Shown here piece after piece: positions 53,064 through 63,345 of a stretch of 64,000 nucleotides of DNA (positions are counted from its first letter, which is position 1; each line of letters begins with the position of its first letter). The notes beneath the pieces are model-generated. The model saw only the letters and a list, made by a program, of their open reading frames with translations. It did no database searches and was not told where the DNA came from. This stretch comes from Ichthyophis bannanicus (Eukaryota > Chordata > Amphibia > Gymnophiona > Ichthyophiidae). A program made the position numbers and the translations under genes. The stretch spans positions 327,936,297 through 328,000,296 of the forward strand of contig CM066040.1 in the NCBI GenBank assembly GCA_033557465.1, in the 5' to 3' direction.

Positions 53064-54880
53064 ATGGAGAAGCCAGTTCCTGGTTTTAAAAAGTGTACCA
53101 AGTGCAGTGCTGTCATTCCTCTTACAGACACCCATGAATGGTGTCTTAAATGTTTAGGACCTGACCATTCCATACCGGACTGCCCATCCTGCTCCCAGAT
53201 GTCGAAACGTGGATTGCAGAACCGGGCCAACAAGTTCCATGTGCTGTTTCCTTCAGAAGCATCACAGTCATCCAGGTCTTCCTCTCCGGATGGATCTCAG
53301 GTAACCAAAACTCCAGTGGGCAAATCCTCTAAAAGCAAATCTCTTTCTAAAGATCGAGAGGCTCTCAATTCTGAGTTCGAGGATTCTGCCCAGGCCAAAA
53401 AACCCCGGCGGGAGGCTCCGGCCTCCAAAGCAATCATGGGGTCACAGGTTGACATCGATGGCGCGGCCTCGACAGATCACCTGTTGTACTGCTCTGGGGT
53501 ACCGGCCCATACCGGTACGACATCGAGGCAGCAGTGGCGTCTATGGGCAATACTGTCCAAGTCATGCAGCAGGCCATTCTGGCTTTTATTAATGCTGCTA
53601 CGCCCTCGGTACCGCAGCCAGCGGTACCGGTTTCCGGTAATGGCTTCCATACCGGAACCGAGGCCATCGTCTTCCAAACGCAGATCGGTTTCCGCATGCC
53701 GGATCCGGGCTTTTGCCCGGTACCGATCCCATACCCGGTACGCCCGATGTCGATACCGAACGGTATGCGTATCGTGCGTTGGAAGCACATAGAGGATACT
53801 CTGCTTCTTCAGAGGATTTTAACTCCTCTGATGATTCTGATGAGTTCTCCCTTGATCTTCCTGAGGAGCCTTCTTCTCCTAACAGGAGAATGTCTCCACC
53901 AGAGGATTTGTCCTTTCAGGACTTCATCATAGAAATGGCTAAAGGTCTTTCTATTGCTTCATCCTCTGAAAAGGAACCCAGATCAAAGAAACTGGATATT
54001 TTAGGATACTCTAAGTCTCCTAAAGAGGCAGTTACCCTGCCTATCCATGAAATCCTTCAAGAACACTTGATGGACTTATGGGAGGCTCCTCTAACATTGT
54101 CTCCTTCTTCTCGCAGGTTGGACACCATGTACCGTGTCCCCCCTTCTCCTGGTTTCCAAAAAACCCAGTTGCCTCACCATTCTATTGTGGTGAAGTCTGC
54201 AATGAAGAAGATAAAGAGTACCAAAAGACACTCTTCTACTCCTCCAGGGCGAGAATGTAAGACTCTAGACTCTTTTGGCAGGAAAATTTTCCAGGCTACT
54301 ATGCTTATAGCCAGGATTAATTCCTATAGTCTTTACATGGGCATGTTTCTCAGTGAAATCGCTCTAAAAGTTCGGCATTTTGCCCCCTTTATCCCTGAGG
54401 ATAAGAGGGAGCAGTTCATTTCCTTAGTGAAACACCTTTTGGATATTTCAAAGTTCTCCAACAGGGCAGCTTTTGATTCCTTTGAGGGTGCTGGTAGGGC
54501 TTCGGGCATTGCTATAGCAGCCCGACGTCTTGCTTGTGGCTCCAGGCTTCTGATCTAGAACCTTGGGTCCTAGATGGCTTACGAAATCTGCCCTGTACAG
54601 GTGAGAACTTATTTGGTGAGGAGTGGCAAATTAAGGCCACTCAAATGGATGCAGAAAATGCCACCTTAGATAGACTTTCTAAGTCTACCTCCACTCCTGC
54701 CAAGAAGAAGTCTTTTAAGAGGCCTTATTACAAGAAGTCCAGATTTTCTACAAATACTGGCCAACAATCCTCTCAGCCTCGTTTTGCTGCTAAACGTCAG
54801 CAACCTAAACAGGCAAGGTCAAAGCCTGCGGCGTCTGCTACGCCTCAGCAGGCTCACCCCCTCAGGGGTTTTGACTTGCC
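53064..54880 (+). pseudogene. DIRS-IV gag, frameshifted
   Basis: ATG at 53064 opens VPGFKKCTKCSAVIPLTDTH then WCLKCLGPDHSIPDCPSC, the Cys/His-rich Gag start of lineage B. A Ser/Lys-rich stretch follows. Frames change near 53510 and 53720 to a part with SFQDFIIEMAKGLSIA, LPIHEILQEHLMDLWEAPL, LPHHSIVVKSAM and YSLYMGMFLSEIALKVRHF. Another change near 54530 leads to WLQASDLEPWVLDGLRNL and a basic C-terminus. From 54534 the frame runs on into pol with no stop, so gag and pol are fused here, unlike in II and III. Inactive as it stands. Confidence 0.85.
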
Positions 54881-56802
54881 CCTAGAGAACTTAACTTTTC
54901 TGGCTCTAGAACAACCAGAGCCCCTCACCATACCCGGAAGGTTAGCTCACTTTGCTCCCAGATGGGAGCAAATTACATCAGAGCAATGGACCCTCTCTAT
55001 CATCAGAGAGGGTTACAAACTCCATTTTTCCGACCTTCCTCCTTATACTATGGTGAGGCAGTTCAATTCTCCCCCATCTCTCCTGGCCCTCTTGGGTCAG
55101 GAAGTCTCCTCCCTCCTTGCCCAGGGGGCAATAGAGGAGGTCCCTCTTCTTCAACAGGGGACGGGATTCTACTCCCCTTATTTTCTAATACCAAAGAAGA
55201 CAGAGGGCTTCAGACCAATTCTGGATCTGAGAGAATTGAACAAATTTCTTTTCAAGGAGAAATTCAAAATGCTTTCTCTGGGCATTCTCCTTCCATACCT
55301 TCAGAGTCAGGATTGGCTTTGTTCTCTAGACCTCAGGATGCGTATACACACATACTCATCCACCCATCCCACAGAAAATACCTTCGATTTCTGTTTCAGG
55401 GAAAACATTTCCAGTACAGAGTACTCCCCTTCGGTCTAGCCTCTGCTCCAAGAGTGTTCACCAAATGCATGGCAGTCGTAGCTGCCTTTCTAAGAAGCCT
55501 GGGAATTTTCATATTCCCATACCTGGACGACTGGCTCATCCGAGCTCCCTCTCAGTCCCAGGCCCAAATTTCCCTGGACCGCACAAGGCGTCTTCTGCAG
55601 TATCTGGGACTGGTAGTAAACCTTCCCAAGTCTCAACTAATCCCTACTCAGTCTCTCGAGTTCATAGGGGCCCAGTTAGACACCATCACTGCAAGGGCCT
55701 ACCTGCCTCAGGTCAGGGCCCAACGCCTGCTGAGTTTGGCCTCCCAAGCTCAGTCCAGCAGTCATTTGACAGCCCGGGAAATGCTGCGACTTCTGGGCCA
55801 CATGGCCTCCACAGTACATGTGGTGCCCTACGCTCGTCTGCATATGAGAGCAGCTCAATGGACCTTGGCCCCCCAGTGGACTCAAGCATCTGGAGCGCTC
55901 TCCGACCAAATACTCACCTCAAGCCGTCTATTTTGGTCCCTCCAATGGTGGACATCCACCAAGAATCTGTTGTTGGGGGCCCCCTTCCAACCTTTGTTGC
56001 CCCAAGCAACCCTCACAACAGATGCCTCCCAAACAGGGTGGGGAGCTCATCTTCAGAACCTCTCCACTCAGGGCACTTGGTCTCCACAGGAGGCCACCCT
56101 TCATATCAACCTCCTGGAACTGCGAGCGATTTACCTTGCCCTCAAGGTCTTCTATACCCTCCTTGTCAACCTGACTGTCCTAGTTCAGACAGACAATCAG
56201 GTAGCCATGTTCTATATAAACAAACAAACAAAGGAGGGACAGGCTCTCTGTCGCTTTGCAACGAAGCTCTCAGAATATGGGCCTTCGCCAGAGAGCATCA
56301 AATTCACCTTCTTGCAGTGTATCTTCCAGGAGTTCAAAACTCTCGTGCAGACAGACTCAGTCGAGTTCTGCTTCCACACGAATGGTCCCTACATATGGAC
56401 CAGATACGCAGAATCTTTCAGGAATGGGGGACCCCGGACATAGACCTCTTTGCAAGTCCGTGGAATGCCAAACTTCCCCGGTTCTGTTCCAGAACTCAGT
56501 GTCAGGGAGCTCAGGCCCACGATGCCTTCCTCCTGCATTGGGGTCAGGAATTCCTCTATGCCTTTCCACCCATTCCTCTAATATCCAAGACTCTGTTCAA
56601 GCTCCAGAGGGATCACGGGACTATGATCCTCATAGCTCCCCGCTGGCCACGCCAGGTGTGGTTCCCTCTACTTCTGCATCTCTCCCAGGGATCCTCCCTG
56701 GACCTGGGAGCTGCGCCAGACCTTCTGTCTCAGGAGGAGGGGACTTTGTGGCACCCAAACCCCAAATCCCTACATCTCAGAGCTTGGTTACTGAAGGCCT
56801 AA
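54880..56802 (+). pseudogene. DIRS-IV pol (RT, RNase H, methyltransferase-like), two frameshifts
   Basis: Frame one runs to about 55333 with QWTLSIIREGYKLHFSDLP and IPKKTEGFRPILDLRELNKF. The second frame begins near DAYTHILIHPSHRKYLRF and has LPFGLASAPRVFTKCM, the catalytic FPYLDDWLIRAP near 55525, and RNase H motifs LTTDASQTGWGAH, LELRAIYLAL and QTDNQVAMFYINKQ. A second shift near 56225 restores GGTGSLSLCNEA, ADRLSRVL and the methyltransferase-like end (WGTPDIDLFASP, FLYAFPPIPL, LIAPRWPRQVWF), closing at 56802. No domain is deleted. Both lesions are small indels. Confidence 0.92.
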
Positions 56803-57839
56803 GTCTTCAAGACTTTAATCTTTCTCAACCTGTGACAGATATCCTTCATGCCTCTAGGAAACCTTCCACGAGGCGTTCTTATGCTTTCAAATGGAAACGT
56901 TTTTCCATTTGGTGTGCTCAGCAGGGTCTTGACCCTCTAGCACTTCCTTTGAATTCCCTCTTGGACTATCTCCTGCATCTTTCAAATGCAGGCCTTAAGA
57001 CAAATTCAGTAAGGGTCCATTTGAGTGCTATTGCAGCATCCTTAAAACCTATAAATGGACAACCTGTCTCCTCTCATCCTCTTGTTGCACGTTTCATGAG
57101 AGGCCTGACTCTAACTAAACCTCCCATCCGACCTCCTCCGGTAGCATGGGATTTGAACCTCGTTCTAGGTCAGCTTATGAAGCCACCTTTTGAGCCTTTG
57201 GACTCTACCTCCTTCAAATTTCTTTCCTGGAAGGTTGTTTTCCTTATTGCAGTCACTTCGGCTCGCCGCATCAGTGAACTGCAGGCTTTAGTGGCTCATC
57301 CACCTTATACTAGGTTTCATCATGATAAGGTGGTCCTTAGGACGAATCCCCACTTTATGCCCAAAGTGGTCTCCGCCTTTTCATCTTAATCAAGAGGTAT
57401 ATCTACCTGTCTTTTTCCCGGCTCCTCATGCATCCAGTGCAGAGAGGAACCTTCATACTCTGGATTGTAAAAGAGCTCTTGCCTTTTACCTCAACAGGAC
57501 TCAACCACATCGAAAGTCTTCCCAACTTTTCGTGGCTTTTGATCCTTCTCATTTGGGACTTCCAGTCACCAAGCGTACACTTTCCAATTGGATCGCTCAG
57601 TGTATTTCTTTGCTTACCAGAGTAAGAACATTTCTATGGAGGGCCATGTCACAGCTCACAATGTGAGGGCCATGGCCACTTCTATGGCTCATCTTCACTC
57701 TGTGTCCATAGATCAGATCTGTCGAGCAGCCACTTGGGCCTCGGTTCATACCTTCACAGCCCATTACTGCTTGGACAAGGACTCCCGCCGGGATGCCTTG
57801 TTTGGTCAGGCTGTCCTCAAACACCTGTTCCATACTTAA
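56424..57839 (+). pseudogene. DIRS-IV tyrosine recombinase, two frameshifts
   Basis: The start MGDPGHR at 56424 lies inside pol in another frame, as in II and III. The SAM-like part (SRKPSTRRSYAFKWKRFSI, YLLHLSNAGLKTNSVRVHL) and the first catalytic box (TSARRISELQAL) are in frame to about 57385. A shift leads to FHLNQEVYLPVFF and FDPSHLGLPVTKRTLSNW. A second shift near 57610 leads to TAHNVRAMATS (H-x-x-R kept) and TAHYCLDKDSRRD (tyrosine kept). It ends at 57839. All catalytic residues persist but the frame is broken. Confidence 0.9.
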
Positions 57840-57936
57840 ACAACTCCTGCCCACCTTCCCTGAATGGATGCCTGAGATCCATGCGAAGATGGTTTACCCT
57901 TGGAGGGGGATCTCCCAGGCATCTTAGCTAGGGAGT

Positions 57937-58036
57937 CCCCATATGTGATGACGTATTCCTGCTTGTTCCTGGAGATAGCACAGTTACTTACCTGTAACAG
58001 GTGATCTCTGGGAACAGCAGGAATTAGTCATCACAA
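57937..58036 (+). repeat. DIRS-IV internal complementary region
   Basis: CGTATTCCTGCTTGTTCCTGGAGA is the inverse of the left end at 52685. GCACAGTTACTTACCTGTAAC with GGGAACAGCAGGAATTAGTC is the inverse of the right end at 58300. Confidence 0.93.
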
Positions 58037-58116
58037 CCCACCCACCTCCCCTAGGAGTTGTATCTCTATCTATCTATCTTCCTGTCCTCTCTCTATTGTC
58101 TCAGCTTTAAACTCGA

Positions 58117-58300
58117 ACTGACGAGAGCTGGTCAGGAAGGCGGGAAGGCAGCGCGCATGTGCAGTGGGAGGCCCCAAAAGCTTTTAATCTGAAAAGCTGG
58201 GGAGCTTTCCCGCGCGGGCTCCGTCGGTGCCGACGTACCCATATGTGATGACTAATTCCTGCTGTTCCCAGAGATCACCTGTTACAGGTAAGTAACTGTG
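58117..58300 (+). repeat. DIRS-IV right inverted terminal repeat
   Basis: The inverse of 52685-52844, from ACTGACGAGAGCTGG to GGTAAGTAACTGTGC, with GTCGGTGCCGAC at 58223-58234. It has extra outer bases beyond the left repeat, as in DIRS-II. Confidence 0.93.
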
Positions 58301-58436
58301 CTTTACCTGCCCTGGCCACTTCCGAACCACACCCCTTCCATGCCCTTGTGCAATGTACGCATGACTAGGACATCCACGCATAAAATGAGCCCTTCCTAAA
58401 CCAGCTATTTACACATAGATCTCTTCTCATTGTATC

Positions 58437-58840
58437 CAGGGCCGCCCCGTCCACTAGGCACACTAAGCAGTTGCCTAGGGCAGCACGCCTCAGTGGGAGC
58501 ATCACCCCACTTCCTCCCAGCGAAGTGGCAGTTCATTGCCACCTGGCTGGCCATGCCCCCCCCCCCCTCCTGGCATCCATCTTCTCACCTAGGTAAGGGG
58601 GGAAGGCACGATGATGCCTCCACTGCGGGGGACTTTAAAGTGCCATTGCTCACAGCCTGCTGCTCTTGCCCTCCTCTTCGACACAACTTCTTGCCAGTTT
58701 TGCTCCCTCCAACAGGAGGGGGGCAGAAACAGCAGGCTGTGAGCATGCTAGTGCAGGCACTTCACTGACAACCCCCACTTTGCCTAAATTCGAACACCTT
58801 AGGCGGATGCCTAGTTTGCCTAGTGGTAGGGCCAACCCTG
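58437..58840. mobile_element. hAT MITE 3 (about 404 bp)
   Basis: Ends CAGGGCCGCCCCGTCCACTA and, as complement of the right end, CAGGGTTGGCCCTACCACTA are inverted. Sub-terminal TGCCTAGGGCAGCA and GATGCCTAGTTTGCCTAGTG resemble the other two MITEs. The interior is GC-rich and unrelated. No clean 8-bp duplication remains (ATTGTATC and GACATTAC). Confidence 0.8.
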
Positions 58841-59105
58841 GACATTACTCATTCTTATCCCTCTCTTTTCATCCTACTTCTTCAGGCTTGCTGGGGAAAT
58901 CCAGGACCCTTTGCTGTTAAAGGCTAAAAGATATATTTTTCCAGGTTTAATCCTGCAGACACTGTCAATTTGCCCCTCCCCTGGTCCAAATACATCCAAT
59001 CTTGTGCCTGCTCCCCACCAATTGTGCCAACCAGGAGGCCTGAAGTGGTAATTTTGCCTCGTACTCTTTGGGTGCATCATAAGACTCCCGCACTCACTTG
59101 TTTTC
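58841..59105 (-). other. Probable 3' untranslated region downstream of the riboflavin-binding-protein exon
   Basis: Sequence just after the stop codon in minus-strand sense. I see no clear polyadenylation signal. Its status as transcribed sequence is inferred from position only. Confidence 0.35.
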
Positions 59106-59321
59106 CTAAGCGTCCTTCTCTTTGTCCTCCTCTGCTGGCAGCTGCTCGTTGTCAAGGTTTGAAGGCTTCTCTTGGCTGCTTTCCTCTGATTTGTCATCTG
59201 CGATGGCTTTCACCACCACCTCATCCTTCTCATTCAGCTCCAGGCAGTGGCCGGTGGCATTACTCACCCGGAATGACTCTCCCCATGCACTCTGACACAG
59301 CTCAGTCCCGCTCTCATACAT
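59106..59321 (-). CDS. Last coding exon of a riboflavin-binding protein (folate-receptor family)
   Basis: A splice acceptor TTTTATCTCCCAG on the minus strand precedes an open 71-codon exon, MYESGTELCQSAWGESF..., ending with TAG at 59106. The pattern Y-x-S/N-GT-x-(L/M)CQ-x-xWGESF-(R/K)VS, then CLELNEKDEVVVKAI, then a Ser/Glu-rich acidic tail matches my memory of the C-terminal part of egg/plasma riboflavin-binding protein of egg-laying vertebrates, where the acidic tail is phosphorylated. The family binds riboflavin in a disulphide-rich secreted fold. No earlier exon is seen up to 64000, where repeats take over. The minus-strand gene must extend beyond the window or is incomplete. This is the only host gene exon I can support. 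Confidence 0.82.
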   Translation of the reverse strand: MYESGTELCQSAWGESFRVSNATGHCLELNEKDEVVVKAIADDKSEESSQEKPSNLDNEQLPAEEDKEKDA

Positions 59322-59329
59322 CTGGGAGA

Positions 59330-60190
59330 TAAAATTATAAAGATGAAAGGAAGAAATATACAAGCCCCCATATCACCTCTCCCTCGGTGAGTGCACGGCT
59401 GGATGTCCACAGAATATAATTCAGCAGATAGCAGCTGCAAGTCACAGACATGGAACCTAAAGGTCTCATTTCTACTGCTTGGTAACAGAGAGACTCTGTG
59501 CTTCCTGCTATTAGGAACATACTCGCTGGCTTTCCTTTCAGTTCTCTCTTTCATTGTTATATACCTGTTCAAATGAAATATACATCCTTGGGCTCATTGA
59601 AAAACTATTTGAATTTAACTGGATCCCAAGGGTGTCAAGACCATTAATGTTCAAAGTGTTAATGTTTCCAGTATGTGGCTGGACATTCTTCCTGGACTTC
59701 ACACTACAGCTTCAAAGAATTTCAAAGGTTTGAGAGACAGGCTAAAAAGGCTTTTCAGAAATCTTCAAAATATGAGTGGTAGAGGAGTGGCAGCTGGTGA
59801 ACAGGAGAAGCAAAGTCAAGGAAATCGGGCTGACTGAAGAAAAAAAGGGTTCTTGCAAGCAGCTGGAGAATTACTTTCTTGGAGGCAAACATAGTAGCAG
59901 ATAAAGATCACTTGGCTCAACCAGACCACCCAGTTATTCCTGCCTCCTTTATCTTAGCTAAGGCTATCTCCCAGCCATCATTACAGCAAATATACAATGA
60001 GGCACTTCCCTTTTTGCTGTTATAAGAAAAGGGTACTTAATCTCCCCAGCATGTCTCAGGAGTTAGGATGAAAAGAAAGGGAAAAGGAGTGATGCCTCAG
60101 GATGTAGTGAAGATTTTCAGCAAAACTTTGCAGCTGTTTTTAGTTTTATTTTAACAAACAATAGCAATGCTTTCTTATGATCATTTTAAA
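59330..60190 (-). other. Presumed intron of the riboflavin-binding-protein gene
   Basis: The first 85 bp (59322-59410) match the intron of the duplicate at 51246-51355. The rest shows no exon or named repeat. A partial coding-like stretch is absent on both strands. Confidence 0.45.
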
Positions 60191-61020
60191 AGGTAAAAAA
60201 GAGCATCTAATTATAAGAGATTGCAGACCTACTATTATTATTAATCTGTGAACTGTCATTAAAATCATCTGTACTACCTGAAGATTGGCGAATGGCCAAT
60301 GTAATGCCAATTTTTAAAAAAGGTTCCAGGGGTGATCCGGGAAACTACAGGCTGGTGAGCCTGACGTTGATACCGGGCAAAATGGTACAAACCATTATAA
60401 ATAATAAAATGACTAAACATGTAGATAGTCATGGTTTAATGGGAGACAGCCAACATGGCTTTTGCCAAGGAAGGTCTTGTCTTACTAATCTGTTATATTT
60501 TTTTGAAGATGTGAAAAAACAGGTAGACAAAGGTGAGCTGGTCAATACAGTGTATCTGGTTTTTCAGAAAGCCTTTGACAAGGTCCCCCATGAGACACTC
60601 TTGGCAAAGTTAAAAAATCATGGGATAGGAGGCAGTACACTATTGTGGATCAACAACTGTTTAAAAGATAGAGGGCAGAGGGTAGGGCTAAATGGCCAAT
60701 TTTCCCAATGGATAAAGGTGAATAGTGGAGTACCCCACAGATCTGTGCTGGGTCTGCTGCGTTTTAACACATTCATAAATGACCTGGAAGTGGAAATAAC
60801 GAGTGAGGTAATCAAATTTGCAGATGACACAAAATTATTCAAAGTTGTTAAAAGCGAAGGGGATTGTGAAAAATTGCAAGAGGACCTTGATTAATTGGAA
60901 GACTGGACGTTCAAATGGCAGATGAAATGTAATGCGGACAAGTGCAAATTGTGCACCTAGGAAAGAATAACCCAAACTATGGTTATATGATGCAAAGTTC
61001 CACATTAAGAACCACCACCT
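60190..61020 (+). pseudogene. CR1-clade RT relic (copy 2)
   Basis: The frame 60292-60894 holds KKGSRGDPGNYRLVSLT, QHGFCQGRSCLTNLL, YLVFQKAFDKVPHETL, SGVPHRSVLGLLRFNTFIND and KFADDTKLFKVV. The first RT aspartate of YLDFQKAF is replaced by valine, and PQGSVLGP has decayed to PHRSVLGL. A TAA at 60892-60894 and later shifts follow (LEDWTFKWQMKCNADKCKL). Truncated at both ends and clearly inactive. It is older than the CR1 at 11987. Confidence 0.87.
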
Positions 61021-61039
61021 AGGAAAAAGATTTAGGCAT

Positions 61040-61248
61040 CATCTTGGAAAACAGACACAGTGGATCCCTTTACAGCAACAGGATAAAATCAAAATAAATG
61101 TAACCATCTAATTTCCCAACAAATAGGGGTGTCCTACACAGAGCGGTGGGTTCACTCCTAAACAAAGACATGGGAAGAGGTGGCCTGTACAGAGCAGCAG
61201 GTACACCTGCTCTTGCCATCTTACTGGGCAGACTAGATGGACCATACG
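61040..61248 (+). mobile_element. LINE or SINE 3'-end remnant
   Basis: It ends TACTGGGCAGACTAGATGGACCATACG, similar to the CR1 3' motif CTGGGCTTGATGGACC at 15050. DIRS-V begins right after it. The body (61040-61210) is not assigned. Confidence 0.45.
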
Positions 61249-61727
61249 GTGAAATTAGACTTACCTGCTAATTGTTGTTCCTTGAGGAACTCCAGTCCAG
61301 TCCCGGAATCTCTGAGGATTAAGGTTCCTCCAGCAGCTTGGAGACTGAACAATGACATTCTTTGATGTCACTGATACAAATACCCGAGGGACCGCTTCCT
61401 TGCTCCAGTTTACCTATTGACAAAGCAGACTCACCAGAGCAACAATTAAGTAGCTAATAAACTTTAACAAACCTTAATAAACATTAACAAACTTCAACTA
61501 TAAACTAAGATACAAAATGTGCCCTTAAAGTAACACTATAATTTTCCTATTATAGTCTGCCCTCCGTCTCGATAGAGGAATAATACTTTATAAAGATCCC
61601 CGAAAAACTTCACCCTGCGCATATGAGTTGTAAGACATATACCTGCCTTATAAGCTTACCATGACAATACCAGACCTCTTTGCTTCAGGCCTGTAGTCCA
61701 GATAAAAGCATATCAGGGAGGGATGCG

Positions 61728-61830
61728 GGACTGGACTGGAGTTCCTCAAGGAACAACAATTAGCAGATAAGTCTAATTTCACCTTCCGTATCGTCTCTCC
61801 AGTCCAGTACTGGAATCTCTAGGGATGTAA
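61728..61830 (-). repeat. DIRS-V internal complementary region
   Basis: GGAGTTCCTCAAGGAACAAC and AGTCTAATTTCAC (61737-61791) are the inverse of the element end at 61249-61310. The following CTTCCGTATCGTCTCTCCAG should be the inverse of the left end, which is outside the window. Confidence 0.8.
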
Positions 61831-61846
61831 CAGAGCAGTAAAATCT

Positions 61847-63345
61847 TTAATGGGTGGGACCTGCTAGACCAGCCTGAAGCACTGCTGATCCAAAACAGGT
61901 ATCCCTCTCTGCCTGTATATCTAATCGATAATGTTTTACAAAGGAATTTAACGATGACCAAGTAGCCACTTTACAGATGTCCACAGGTGGTACCAAACTG
62001 TACTCAGCCCAGGACGCAGCTTGCACCCTTGTTGAATGTGCTTTAAGCCCATCAGGTATTGTCCTACCCTTCAACAAATACGCTGAAGTTATAGCTTCCT
62101 TGAGCCACTGGGCAATAGACGCTTTGGAAGCTGCATGGCCTCTTCTTGCACCTCCAAAAAGAACAAACAGCCTATCTGTCTTATGGAATTCCTGTATTCG
62201 CTTTAAATACATCTTTAATGCTCTACGAACATCTAAAAGATGCAATCTTCTGAACTTAATCTCCTTGGCAGTATTTCCAAATACTGGTAAAGAAACCTCT
62301 TGATTGACATGAAAAGCCAACACCACTTTGGGCAGAAACGAAGGTACTGGTCTCAAAACCAGCTTCTTTTCGTAAAATAATAGAAAAGGCTTTCTACAAG
62401 AAAATGCCTGTAATGTTCTATGTAAACCGTTTTGATTCGTAAAAAGACGGTATATAAAAAATGTTAAATAAATAAATAAATAAAATTCCGAAATTCTTTG
62501 TGCCGACGAAATAACTACTAGAAAAACTACCTTGAGCGAAAGATCCTTTAATGACACTCGTGACAATGGCTCAAACGGTTCGCGTACCAAAGCCTCCAAC
62601 ACCAAATGAAGATTCCAAGACGGAACGCTTGGTCTACACGGCGGCCTCAACAGTGAAACCACTCTCAAAAAACACTTCACATCTGGATGTGCTCCTAGCA
62701 CCTCACCATTTATTTTTCCTCTATAACAAGAGAGACCTGCAAACTGCACTTTCAATGACGCAGCTGCCAATCCTTTCTCAAACCCATTTTGCAAAAAAGA
62801 TAGAATTTTAGAAATAGAAGCTTTTAATGCTTCAAAAGCCTTGTCTTCACACCATGCTTCGAATATTCTCCATATGCGAATATATGCCAAAGAGGTAGAT
62901 CTCTTCCTTGCTTTCAACAACGAGGAAATCACCACCGAAGAGTAATCCCTGGCCTTTAACCTCGCCCTTTCAAGAGCCAAGCTGTAAGTGAGAATCGAGC
63001 CACCTGTGGCATGCGTAATGGACCCTGGCGCAACAGATCTTCTCTCATCGGTAAGAGCCATGGACGGTCTACTAATAACCTTATGAGATCCGCGTACCAT
63101 GGTCGTCTTGGCCAATCCGGCGCTATCAATATTACTAGTCCCTTGTGCCTTTCTACTCTTTGTAGAACACGCCCTATCAATACCCACAGAGGGAAGACGT
63201 ACAGAAGTTGCTCCTCTGGCCACCCTTGAATGAGAGCGTTTAGGCCCTCTGACATTCTCTCTCGCCTTCGACTGAAAAACCGATTGACTTTTGCTGACTT
63301 GAAGGTTGCCATGAGATCCATCACTGGAGCTCCCCAACGATTTAT
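61847..63345 (-). CDS. DIRS-V tyrosine recombinase, open frame with small insertion
   Basis: One frame is open from beyond 63345 to TAA at 61847. The SAM-like part has SLAYIRIWRIFEAWCED and AAASLKVQFAGLSCYRGK. The first catalytic arginine is in SSAQRISE (AQR where the other copies have ARR). A 73-bp L2-tail-like insertion (62414-62486) follows it in frame, adding about 25 residues, and then LQAFSCRKPFLLFYEKK. H-x-x-R is KAHSTRVQAAS (about 62042) and the tyrosine box is VKHYRLD (about 61925). The insertion probably disrupts folding. The true start is uncertain because the 5' part overlaps pol. Related to the dead copy in DIRS-I. Confidence 0.85.
62414..62486 (+). mobile_element. Short L2-tail-like insertion in the DIRS-V recombinase
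   Basis: The stem AACCGTTTT...AAGACGGTATA (62425-62453) is followed by TAAATAAATAAATAAATAAA. DIRS-I lacks this segment between the matching codons. Confidence 0.75.

Larger units (their letters stand above)
52685..58300 (+). mobile_element. DIRS-IV: structurally complete DIRS element, lineage B
   Basis: 5.6 kb with left terminal repeat (52685-52844), gag, pol, recombinase, internal complementary region (57937-58036) and right terminal repeat (58117-58300). No insertions interrupt it, but gag, pol and recombinase carry several frameshifts. It is related to II and III but clearly diverged. Confidence 0.95.
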
